The translations under genes were made by a program, and so were the position numbers. From contig OZ059895.1 of the NCBI GenBank assembly GCA_964057225.1, positions 10,912,001 to 10,976,000 of the forward strand: a DNA stretch of 64,000 nt. The letters are read 5' to 3'. Shown here piece by piece: positions 7,614 to 16,540 of this stretch. The notes below the pieces were generated by a model. The model searched no databases and was not told the DNA's origin. It saw only the letters and a list, made by a program, of their open reading frames with translations. This DNA comes from Auanema rhodensis. Taxonomy: Eukaryota > Nematoda > Chromadorea > Rhabditida > Rhabditidae. The first letter of the stretch is position 1; every line of letters starts with the position of its first letter.

Positions 7614-8090
7614 CAAAATGGTTCGCCTAGATAAACAACAAACTTTTTAAAAGTTAAATTAATAATTATAAACTATAATAAACACAATCTATAAACAATG
7701 TAAACGAATAAAATTAAAAAATAAATATATAAAATATATCTTATCGAATTAACCTTCGATATGAGTTCCATTGATTAACCCATAAGAGGTACGGTGAACA
7801 TATTAATTAGCTTTTATATATATTCAAATTTTATAAATTAAAACAAAAACAATATATATTAAAAAGTTTATTCAAATGTATAAATATTAAAGTACATTTA
7901 AAAAGAAATAATTAAATAATAATATTTAAAACATATATAAACATTAAAAATACATTTAAAAATAAAAAATAAAAAAAATATTTACAAATACAATTAACAA
8001 ATATATGAACTCTAAAAATTCATTTGAAAATACATTAAAAAATAATTTTTAAAAAGATTTTAAAAAAAATCATGCATTTTGATCCATGCG
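7614..8090. other. AT-rich non-coding region
   Basis: Almost pure A/T with long A-runs and no credible reading frame. It contains the third copy of the 41-bp repeat (7758-7799). I see no terminal inverted repeat of the Maverick here. Confidence 0.6.
7758..7799 (+). repeat. Third, diverged copy of the 41-bp repeat
   Basis: Matches the units at 7532-7613 with a few changes (ATGAG for ATGTG, TTAACCC for TTTACCC). It is separated from them by ~144 bp of AT-rich DNA. Confidence 0.75.
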
Positions 8091-8114
8091 CAGGCTCGAG
8101 AGCCTGACTCGGGA

Positions 8115-8232
8115 GGAAAAGTATATTATTGACAGCTGACGCCGAAAATATGATTTTGACAGCTGACGCCCCCAAAAGTATGTTTTTAGCAGCTGACGCC
8201 CTCGAAAGTATGTTTTTAGCAACTGTTTGGGG
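8115..8232 (+). repeat. ~30-bp short tandem repeat, four imperfect units
   Basis: Four consecutive units of an AAAGTATG-T-rich stretch followed by (A/G)CAGCTGACGCC. The last is degenerate (GCAACTGTTTGG). The array ends just where the BEL/Pao-like frame begins. Confidence 0.65.
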
Positions 8233-8234
8233 GC

Positions 8235-9814
8235 GTGGTTAGTAAATTCGGCATGGCTCTCTACTGGGATTCTCCGTACACAGAACACATAATTATGCAT
8301 TTACACAGAGAATGCATGCACCAAGGGCGAGATTTTGTTCTAACACTCTTGCGTCAAAAATACTTTTTAAGTAGACCATCAAGCATAGTCAGATCAGTTC
8401 TCAAAACATGCACAATCTGCAATAGATACAACGCTTTGCCGTTTGGAACGTCCTTAATGCCAGCATTGCCTAAGGATAGAGTAATTCTAACAAAACCATT
8501 CATGAGTACAGGTTGTGACTTATTAGGTCCAATAACCATAAAGGATGGTAAAAAGATATTTATATGTCTGTTTACTTGTTTAGCTATAAGAGCTATACAC
8601 CTAGAAATAGTTTTTGACCAATCAACAAAGGCATTCTTAAACGCTTTTGAAAGGTTCATTGGAAGAAGAGGTATTCCAGAAATAATACGAAGTGATAATG
8701 GAGGAAACTTCTTATTAAGTGTTAAAGTAATAGAGTTTTACACAGAAAACCATGAATCAAAAAATGAAAAAACATTAACCAATTATCTTGCCGAAAAGAA
8801 TATTAAATGGTACTTCAACACACCACAGGCTCCATGGAAAGGTGGAACATGGGAAAGACTAGTAGGACTAACAAAGTTAGCACTATACAAAACAATTGGA
8901 AATAAATTAATGTCATTTGATGATATACATACAGTAATTGTAAAAATCGAAACAATTTTAAATACTCGCCGCTTACACATCCGAACCCATCCAACCTGAA
9001 CATTTTGCCTATCAGACCTTGTGATTTTTTAAACCGTTACATCAGGTTTACACTTTTTTCAAACGTATCGAATACCCGAATTTATGATAAAACTATCAAT
9101 AGCAGGACAATACAAACTATAGAGCAAGCCATTGAAGCAATAGAGTTATCTAACGATGTAACTCAACTATTCTGGAAAAAATTCTATTCCGAGTATTTAA
9201 TTTATCTTAGAGATATTTACAAACACAACAGAAAACGACCTGCAACGAACGCTAAGAAACCACAAGAAGGAGAAGTTATTATAATACAGAATGATGATTC
9301 AAGTAGAGGTAAATGGAAATTAGGACGCATAATAGAACTGATAAAAAGTGCAGATGGGGAAGTTAGATCTGCAAAACTAATAACTGGCACTGGTCTTATA
9401 ACAACTCGTTCATTAAACCACATATATCCACTACAAGTGAAAAACGCAGAAACAGCACCGTTTGCGTCAGAACCTCACTCAATGAAATACAATAAAAAAT
9501 ACCAAGTGAATTCATTTTTAATCACCGGGACGGTAAAACAAAAAGGAAATCGGGTTGAAAATGTTGAAAATATTGAACACCTTGAAAACACTCAAGAAAG
9601 TGAACGAAATAACGATGTAATACCACTCGACATCTATACACCCAACATGAATATCATGAACGAAGCAGGAAACGAAAATAATTCTAATGATACGAACTTA
9701 GAGCAAGCGGAAGATCAAACAAATGAGATAACTCTTCAAACCAAAAACGAATCCACACTATCAAATCTGAATAGATGGTTCAAACAAAAACACAAGGTAG
9801 ACAAGCAGCTGTAA
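8235..9814 (+). pseudogene. BEL/Pao retrotransposon integrase region, 5'-truncated and frameshifted
   Basis: BEL/Pao-type pol 3' region. The first part (8235-8999) holds a His/Cys zinc-binding module (two His, then CTICNRYN), then the integrase core with its three acidic residues in CDLLGP, RSDNGGNF and WERLVG, and a NTRRL block. Near 8990-9005 the frame changes. The second part (9005-9814) continues with a PCDFLN block and the C-terminal domain typical of BEL/Pao integrases (LFWKKFYSEYLIYLRD; later WKLGRIIEL and an NHIYPLQV end), then a polar tail. Reverse transcriptase, gag and LTRs are absent; homology begins at about 8270. One frameshift and the missing 5' half make it dead. Confidence 0.8.
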
Positions 9815-9837
9815 GAAGTTATTTTAAGAAAAATAAA

Positions 9838-9952
9838 ATGAAAACGATTGTTCCAAAAGTAGCTTTTCTTGGAATAATTCCAACGGTTGAGGCTACATGC
9901 CAATCCTCTGAATTGCTAACAGCGGAAGCATTATATTTCCCTCAATGTATTT
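9838..9952 (+). pseudogene. Start of an envelope-like ORF, cut by satellite
   Basis: The ATG at 9838 opens a frame that begins with a signal-peptide-like segment (basic MKTIVPK, then VAFLGIIPTVEA) followed by CQSSELL. It lies 24 bp after the BEL/Pao pol stop, where some nematode BEL elements carry an envelope gene. At about 9952 the sequence changes to 5S-derived satellite and the frame ends at 9990. Too little remains to name the family. Confidence 0.35.
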
Positions 9953-10003
9953 TTTGTTACGGAAGAGATAAAATTGAAAATCAGCTGTAAAAAAATTTGA
10001 AAA

Positions 10004-10099
10004 GCTTACGGCACCCGGGATTTCCAAGCCGTCTCCGATACAAGTACTAACCGGGCCTAACGTTGCTTGACTTGCCAGATCGGACGGGATGGCGTACTC
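10004..10099 (-). pseudogene. 5S rRNA fragment lacking its 5' end
   Basis: Antisense copy of about nt 24-119 of the 5S gene. It runs from the 3'-end stem down to the GGCGTACT segment, then changes to unrelated sequence. The 5' ~24 nt are missing and a few bases differ from the full copies. Confidence 0.8.
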
Positions 10100-10263
10100 T
10101 ACATTTTTCCGATACAAGATTGTAAATAATTTGCTACCTTCGGTTGAGCTATCTAAGTAAAACTGCTGGAAAATTGAAAACATTTGTTACGGAAGAGATA
10201 AAATTGAAAATCAGCTGCATGGCGTTCTTTCAACGTGGCATGATCGTTGAAAAAATTTGAAAA

Positions 10264-10315
10264 GCTTACGGCAACCGGGATTCCCAAGCCGTCTCCGATC
10301 CAAGTACTAACCGGG
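10264..10315 (-). pseudogene. 5S rRNA 3' fragment at an inversion junction
   Basis: About 52 nt of the 3' part of 5S in antisense, ending at CCGGG, where it joins sense-oriented spacer (CTGATTTTC). This marks the orientation switch of the array. Confidence 0.8.
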
Positions 10316-10681
10316 CTGATTTTCAATTTTATCTCTTCCGTAACAAATGTTTTCAATTTTTACTTAGTCAGTTTTACTTAGATAGCTGAACCGAAGGCAG
10401 CAAATTATCTTCAATCTTATTCCTATATTACAGTTATAAACCCGTAGTTAATGAACCTTTATCTTAACTTTACTGTTTCTATCTATTTCCTATTGTAACA
10501 AACATTGCTTAAACACTATACAACTGTGAAACCTTTTTTAATTTATTGTATTTGGAGCTCATAAGATTTGATATCATCGAGGAATTTCGATGGAACGTGG
10601 AAAATTACATAACTAACATGAAATAGGAAAAAAAACATTAACGAGGAAAAGTATGCAAATCATTGAATATCAGATATTTTC

Positions 10682-10800
10682 GCTTACGACCATACCACGT
10701 TGAAAGTACGCCATCCCGTCCGATCTGGCAAGTCAAGCAACGTTGGGCCCGGTTAGTACTTGGATCGGAGACGGCTTGTGAATCCCGGGTGCCATAAGCT
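10682..10800 (+). rRNA. 5S rRNA, full-length copy 1
   Basis: 119 nt from GCTTACGACC to the pairing CCATAAGCT end, with nematode-type 5S sequence. The internal promoter segments AGTCAAGCAACG and GGTTAGTACTTGGATCGGAG are present, and a T-run follows as a likely Pol III terminator. Two changes against its neighbours (CTTGTGAA and GCCATAAG) weaken pairing slightly, so it may be a pseudogene. Confidence 0.85.
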
Positions 10801-11211
10801 TTTTAAATTTTTTTAACGATCCTACCACGTTGAAAGTACGCCATGCAGCTGATTTTCAATTTTATCTCTTCCGTAACAAATGTTTTCAATTTTCCAGCAG
10901 TTTTACTTAGATAGTTCAACCCAAGGCATCAAAATATCTTCAATCTTATTTCTATATTACAGTTATAACCCAGTAGTTTATGAACCTTCATCTTAACTTT
11001 ACTGTTTCTATCTATTTCCTATTGAAACAAACATTGTTTAAACACTATACAACTGTGAAACCTTTTTTAATTTATTGTATTTGAAGTTCATAAGATTTGA
11101 TATCATCGAGGGATTTAGATGGAAAGTGGAAAATTACATAACTAACATGAAATTGGAAAAAAAAACAATAACGAGAATAAGTGTGTAAATCATTGAATAT
11201 CAGATATTTTC

Positions 11212-11330
11212 GCTTACGACCATACCACGTTGAAAGTACGCCATCCCGTCCGATCTGGCAAGTCAAGCAACGTTGGGCCCGGTTAGTACTTGGATCGGAG
11301 ACGGCTTGGGAATCCCGGGTGCCGTAAGCT
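11212..11330 (+). rRNA. 5S rRNA, full-length copy 2
   Basis: 119 nt with terminal stem complementarity between GCTTACG and CGTAAGC, both internal control segments, and TTTT directly after the end. Matches the consensus of the local copies. Confidence 0.9.
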
Positions 11331-11741
11331 TTTCAAATTTTTCGTAAGATCATGCCACGTTGAAAGAACGCCATGCGGCTGATTTTCAATTTTATCTCTT
11401 CCGTAACAAATGTTTTCAATTTTCCAGCAGTTTTACTTAGATAGTTCAACCCAAGGCATCAAAATATCTCCAATCTTATTTCTATATCACAGTTATAACC
11501 CAGTAGTTTATGAACCTTCATCTTAACTTTACTGTTTCTATCTTTTTCCTATTGAAACAAACATTGTTTAAACACTATACAACTGTGAAACCTTTTTCAA
11601 TTTATTGTATTTGGAGCTCATAAGATTTGATATCATCGAGGAATTTCGATGGAACGTGGAAAATTACATAACTAACATGAAATTGGAAAAAAAAACAATA
11701 ACGAGAATAAGTATGTAAATCATTGAATATCAGATATTTTT

Positions 11742-11860
11742 GCTTACGACCATACCACGTTGAAAGTACGCCATCCCGTCCGATCTGGCAAGTCAAGCAA
11801 CGTTGGGCCCGGTTAGTACTTGGATCGGAGACGGCTTGGGAATCCCGGGTGCCGTAAGCT
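11742..11860 (+). rRNA. 5S rRNA, full-length copy 3 (first of a tandem dimer)
   Basis: Consensus 119-nt copy with an intact terminal stem and internal promoter. Only ~10 bp of T-rich sequence separate it from another near-complete copy. Confidence 0.9.
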
Positions 11861-11870
11861 TTTCAAATTT

Positions 11871-11990
11871 TCTTAACGACCATACCACGTTGAAAGAACG
11901 CCATCCCGTCTGATCTGGCAAGTCTAGCAACGTTGGGCCCGGTTAGTACTTGGATCGGAGACGGCTTGGGAATCCCGGGTGCCGTAAGCT
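11871..11990 (+). rRNA. 5S rRNA, near-full-length copy 4 (second of a tandem dimer)
   Basis: Complete through the 3' stem, but the 5' end reads TCTTAACGACC instead of GCTTACGACC, so terminal pairing is damaged. Other changes include GTCTGATC and AGTCTAGCAACG inside the promoter region. Probably a pseudogene. Its 5' end matches the AACGACC head that elsewhere starts the partial 5S duplicates, so those may be what remains of such second copies. Confidence 0.75.
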
Positions 11991-12371
11991 TTTCAAATTT
12001 TTTTACAGCTGATTTTCATTTTTATCTCTTCCGTAACAAATGTTTTCAGTTTTCCAGCAGTTTTACTTAGATAGCTCAACCCAAGGCATCAAAATATCTT
12101 CAATCTTATTCCTATATTACAGTTATGAACCAGTAGTTTATGAACCTTCATCTTAACTTTACTGTTTCTATCTATTTCCTATTGAAACAAACATTGTTTA
12201 AACACTATACAACTGTGAAACCTTTTTTAATTTATTGTATTTGGAGTTCATAAGATTTGATATCATCGAGGGATTTAGATGGAAAGTGGAAAATTACATA
12301 ACTAACATGAAATTGAAAAAAAAAACAATAACGAGAATAAGTGTGTAAATCATTGAATATCAGATATTTTT

Positions 12372-12490
12372 GCTCACGACCATACCACGTTGAAAGTACG
12401 CCATCCCGTCCGATCTGGCAAGTCAAGCAACGTTGGGCCCGGTTACTACTTGGATCGGAGACGGCTTGGGAATCCCGGTTGCCGTAAGCT
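12372..12490 (+). rRNA. 5S rRNA, full-length copy 5
   Basis: 119 nt. Differences include GCTCACG at the 5' stem, GGTTACTACT in the internal promoter region and CCCGGTTGCC near the 3' end. These suggest reduced function. Followed by a TTTT run. Confidence 0.8.
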
Positions 12491-12832
12491 TTTCAAATTT
12501 TTTTAACGATCATTCCACGTTGAAAGAACGCCATGCAGCTGATTTTCAATATTATCTCTTTCGTAACAAATGTTTTCAATTTTCCAGCAGTTTTACTTAG
12601 ATAGTTCAACCGAAGGCAGCAAATTATCTTCAATCTCATTCCTATATTACAGTTATAAACTAGTAGTTTATGAACCTTTATCTTAACTTTACTGTTTCTA
12701 TCTATTTCGTATTGTAACAAACATTGTTTAAACACTATACAACTGTGAAACCTTTTTTAATTTATTGTATTTGGAGCTCATAAGATTTGATATTATCGAA
12801 GGATTTAGATGGAACGTGGAAAATTACATAAC

Positions 12833-12836
12833 TAAC
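12833..12836 (+). other. Target-site duplication TAAC (left)
   Basis: TAAC ends the satellite before the left LTR. The same TAAC follows the right LTR at 23544-23547. Removing the element and one TAAC restores the satellite consensus across the site. Confidence 0.8.
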
Positions 12837-13249
12837 CGTTCCATGGTAGTTCCCCAGGGTTCCGGCTGGCTAACCACATGGAATTATTTTCTTTTTTTCG
12901 AAATATAAATGATAAAGAGTATAGAGAGAAAGGTTTATTCATGATAAAGTATACAAATTACAATAATAAAAGTTACATAATGATTCCTAGTCGCAGCCCA
13001 AAGGACTCGTAAGGAAACCTTATATAGTTTTCCTTACGAGCATAAAAAGTGGTTATATCAGGTCCGCGGAACTTGGTTCCGCTTGAATTGGGCTTTCTTT
13101 AATTAAACTTAATATGAAAAAGTGTTCGTTCATTATTGCATTGAATTCCTGTTTCTCAAATGTAGCGTCAGCTATTTGTTTTTATAATATTCCATTTTAT
13201 ACGCGATTGACGTTGTCAATCGCTCTACTTATAGGACACGTATGGAACA
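12837..13249 (-). repeat. Left LTR (3' LTR of the minus-strand element)
   Basis: 413 bp, ~98% identical to 23150-23543. Plus-strand ends are CGTTCCATGG and GTATGGAACA, so the termini are short inverted repeats (TTCCAT/ATGGAA). It differs from the right copy by a handful of substitutions and by an extra ~19 bp that forms a perfect hairpin at 13203-13223. Confidence 0.9.
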
Positions 13250-13451
13250 TGCCTAATATCGAAAAAGTAGCTGACCTCAGCTACATCGAGAAAGTGAAAT
13301 TCCATGCAAATGTGAAAGTTGTATGAAATGTTTTAAAAAATAAAAGAATACTGATAATACAGAATAATTTTATGAGAAAAAAATAAAAGAAAACAATGTA
13401 AATACAAAATAATATATCATACATCATACTGGGAATCTTTCAAAAGTTGTT
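13250..13451 (-). other. 3' non-coding region of the LTR element
   Basis: AT-rich stretch between the last ORF stop and the 3' LTR. I see no clear purine-rich tract directly beside the LTR in the element's orientation. A run of GAAAAA-type sequence on the plus strand is pyrimidine-rich when read in that orientation. Confidence 0.5.
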
Positions 13452-14052
13452 TTAGTCTTCTTCATAATACTGGTGTATCTCTGGTAATGGTGATGATCCT
13501 AGGTCGTGGAGAAGATCCATAGTCTTGTTGCATAAATCCGTTTTTCTTTCCATTTCTTCTTGAGTGGTTGCTGGTGATGCCAGAAATATTTGTAGAGCAT
13601 TTATAATGCTTTTTCTTGCCTCTGTGGATGGCAGTTCGCTGCAATATTGCAGGCTCCATTCTTGGTAGGCCAATTGGGTCTCGGCAATAATCCAGTTTGG
13701 TGTCTGCTGTTTGTGAATCGCAACTAGGTGAATAACCTAGTTGGTCCCTTAGTTCAGCAATGGCATCTCGGATGACTCCTGCTATGCTGACCCATGGTCC
13801 TATGCAGTGATCAACTTCCGATAGTCGATCCTTGTCGTATTGGTAACATAGGATTTTGAGCGTTTCAGTACTAGTATTCGCTCTTGTTAGTCCTTGAACT
13901 AACTCCTTCAGGATCTTCTCTTTCCTGGGGCGGTTGGCGATGGTATTGGCGCCTAGCTGCTTCAATTCTCTTACTAATAGTTGAATTGAAAGCCATCTCT
14001 TTTTGGCCATCATGAGGGGAATTTCGACGGCTTCAGGAAATTGGGTGGACAT
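13452..14052 (-). pseudogene. Unknown accessory ORF downstream of integrase
   Basis: ATG at 14052. About 105 codons in one frame (start MSTQFPEAVEIPLMMAKKRW; later HCIGPWVSIAGVIRDAIAEL), then a frameshift near 13730 and about 90 further codons in a second frame ending at 13452 (WSLQYCSELPSTEARKSI; end EIHQYYEED). Predicted mostly alpha-helical and charged, with no signal peptide or membrane segment and no recognisable domain. It occupies the place where many gypsy elements carry env, but it does not look like a glycoprotein. Function unknown. Confidence 0.5.
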
Positions 14053-14143
14053 TGTTATCTTTGTTACTGTTTTTCTGTCCTTTTATTCTTTTAAAACTAG
14101 GTCGGTCTGTTCCTTCCTTTTTTGTCGCCTCCTTTTTGACCAG

Positions 14144-14490
14144 TTAGGTGAAAAAGTGATGAAGATTGTTAATTGAAACTTTGCAGTGATTTTTGAAAGA
14201 TTCCAAGTATGACTGTTGTACTGTTGGTGCCACGAAGTTTGGGTCCGGGATCTGACTCTTCGAAACTCTCTTCTTCGGCTCTGTTACTGGTATGGTGCTG
14301 TGATACCTTAACGGCACATGATAAGGCTTTGCTGGCGTTGTAGGAAAATTATCTTCTAATCCCAATGCCAATTTAAGTGCTGAACTCCATTTCTTAATTG
14401 TGGGTGGCTCCTTCTTTCGTTCCTCATACAATTCTTCCCTTGCGTTTTCTTCTATTTCCTCTGATAGTTTTTGAAAAGCCTTGATCGTCT
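14144..14490 (-). pseudogene. C-terminal extension of pol (frame-shifted)
   Basis: Continues the integrase polyprotein in another frame after a shift near 14490. Glu/Lys-rich helical sequence (EEIEENAREELYEERKKEP) is followed by a WSSALKLALGLEDNF segment and a polar end at 14144. No domain recognised. Confidence 0.45.
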
Positions 14491-15999
14491 GGTTTTGTTC
14501 TCTAGACTCTGTTGTTGACGTTTCTTCTGTGCGTCCTGATTTGGACTGATTTGTGAACTTTCCGCAAGTTCTATGTCTGTTTCCAAAGTATTTTCGTTGA
14601 TATTTGTTGTCGACGGGCTGTTTCGTGTAAATGGTTGTTCGTTTTGATAGAACGTTTCTTCTTCACTGTCCGAATCAGATAAATGAGTTCTGATCATCAG
14701 TGTAATTTCTGCCGTTGGGTTGTCATCCGGAGGGAAAAATCTGATATTATTTTTGTGAGCCTTCATCGTTTTTCCTTCACTATCTGCTAACGTAACGTTA
14801 TTTCCAATTATCTTCTTGATGATATATGGTCCATCGCTCGTCTTTTGCAATTTGTTCGTTGGTTTTGTTCGTTTGACCAATGCCCTATCGTCTACGTAGA
14901 TCTCTCTTTCTTCCGTTCTGTGTTTCTCGTCATATTTCTTTTTCATCCTTTCATTACTTAATTCAATACTTTTCTGAATCTTCTCATGTAGATCTGGGGT
15001 GTTCTTGATTGTGGCTTATGGTGTTTCTAGGGTCTTATCCATTGGTAAACGAGCTGTTTGTCTAAATAGACAATCGTAGGGTGGTGTGCGAGTTGTGGCG
15101 TTTGGTAGTCGATTGATCGTAAAGACAATTTTGGGTAAAATACTGTCCCAATTATCTTGATCGGCATTAACGTAAGAAGTTAATGCTTCTTCCAGCGTTC
15201 TATGTAGTCGTTCTATTTGACCATTTGCGTTCTTGTAGTATGGCATAGTAGTGTGATGTTCCGATTTAAAATTATCGCACATGCTTTTGAATTCGTGTGA
15301 GACAAAGTTTGATCCATTGTCTGTGATGATTTTCTTTGGGGGTCCGAAGACATAGAATAAGTGTGTCATAATAGCTGATACTAATTCTTCTGATGTCTGA
15401 CGAATTAATGGTATCGCTATAATCCATTTGGAAAATGCGTCCTGTATAGATAAAATGTATCTATTATCCTTTGCAGTTCTAGGTAATGGTCCTAGTATGT
15501 CCATGTGAACTCGTTCTCATGGATGTGTCACTGTTGGGAAGTTTCTCATTGGTTCGACTGTGGCTTCATGTGGGTTATTTTTCCTCTTTGCACAGTCGAG
15601 ACATCTGTTCACATTTCTTGTGATATCATCCTGTATTCCTGTCCAAGTGTACCGTCGCAAAATGGAGTCTTGAGTCTTATTGATTCCAAGATGTGCTCCG
15701 AGAATGGGGTCTTTGTGGAATTTCTCAATAATTGGTGTGGTAATTGATGAGTCACTTGGCAGAATAGCTCGTGGAGTTTGTAGAGCTGATTTGGGTTCAG
15801 CGTATAGAACATCATTCAAAACAATGTATCTATCCGTTATTTGTGTCCCAGCATTGTTATTTGACAGCTTCTCCTTAGTTTCTTTGATCCATTCTGTGTC
15901 GTTTTGAATGGTCCTTAGGTCCGTTACAGTTGAGATTGTCGAAACTTGATGAGATGTTGTCTTTATTGTCGGCTTCTTTTTCCTTTCTTTTGCTTCGTT
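14491..15999 (-). pseudogene. Ty3/gypsy integrase
   Basis: N-terminal zinc module HHCC (FHKDPILGAHLG, then CLDC) at about 15718-15591. The core has D,D35E: Asp in MDILGPL (15501-15499), Asp in ITDNGSNF, and Glu in NGQIERLHRTL, with 35 residues between the last two. The C-terminal SH3-like part includes YVDDRALVKR and GPYIIKKIIGNNVTL. In-frame stops are a TGA at 15526-15524, just before the core, and a TAA at 15017-15015, after it. The frame is otherwise continuous. The catalytic triad is intact, but translation would be cut. Confidence 0.85.
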
Positions 16000-16540
16000 A
16001 ATTTCGTCCTCAAAGTACCTTGATAAAGCGTCGCAAACGCTATTAAGGCGTCCTGGGCGATAGATAATTTCAATGTCATACTCTTGGAGTACTATTTGAA
16101 ATTTGGCTAATCTTCCAATAAGATCTTTTCTTGTCATAAGACTGGTTAAAGGTCTATGATCGGTAATAATTTTGATCGGTGCCCCTAGGATGTAGGTACG
16201 AAATTGGTGAACCGCAAAAGTTAGAGCTAAGGCTTCAATCTCAATGGGGGGATAGTTCCTTTCTGCTCTGTTCAGTTTACGGCTAGCGAAAGCTATTGGG
16301 TGCAGTGGTTCTCGATCGTCCGCGGATTGCAATAAAACTGCTCCTACTGCAATAATGCTTCCGTCGCTTTCGACTACATATGGCCGTTTTGCTCTAGGCG
16401 CTTGGAGAACTGGTGCTTCACAAAGTGCTTTCTTTAGGTGTTGAAAAGATTTTTCTTCTTTGTCTCCCCATGTGAAGGTTTTATCCTTTTTTGTGAGGTC
16501 ATAAAGCCATAAAGCGGTGATGCAATGCCTGCGGCATTTC
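16000..16540 (-). pseudogene. Retroelement RNase H domain
   Basis: Follows RT in the usual gypsy order. Visible landmarks are ESDGSIIAVGAVLLQ (first Asp), FASRKLNRAERNY, EIEALALTFAVHQFR (Glu) and TDHRPLTSL (Asp), then the YRPGRLNSVCDALSR linker to integrase. Just upstream, an exact 8-bp tandem duplication of GCTTTATG near 16501-16516 shifts the frame. A second shift is near 16545. Confidence 0.8.

Larger units (their letters stand above)
9953..10315 (-). repeat. 5S-derived satellite, minus orientation (short block)
   Basis: Contains the TTACGGAAGAGATAAAATTG spacer segment twice and two partial 5S copies in antisense. At about 10315 the orientation flips: 5S antisense runs directly into sense spacer sequence. 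Confidence 0.85.
10316..12836 (+). repeat. 5S rDNA-derived tandem array, plus orientation (units ~530-630 bp)
   Basis: Repeated unit, in order: whole 5S gene (119 nt), T-rich stretch, a second partial 5S 5' end (ACCACGTTGAAAG and ACGCCAT), then a ~360-bp AT-rich spacer starting CAGCTGATTTTC and ending just before the next 5S. Equivalent points are 530 bp apart (11072 to 11602) and then 630 bp apart (11602 to 12232), the latter because one unit holds a 5S dimer. The LTR element interrupts the array at 12836/12837. Confidence 0.9.

Noticed and set aside
11072..12426. 64-codon minus-strand frames across the 5S copies
   Set aside because: They are the antisense of the 5S gene and its spacer, repeated because the unit is repeated.
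13114..13326. 70-codon plus-strand frame across the left LTR
   Set aside because: It spans the LTR and 3' non-coding sequence on the strand opposite the element and is broken in the right LTR.
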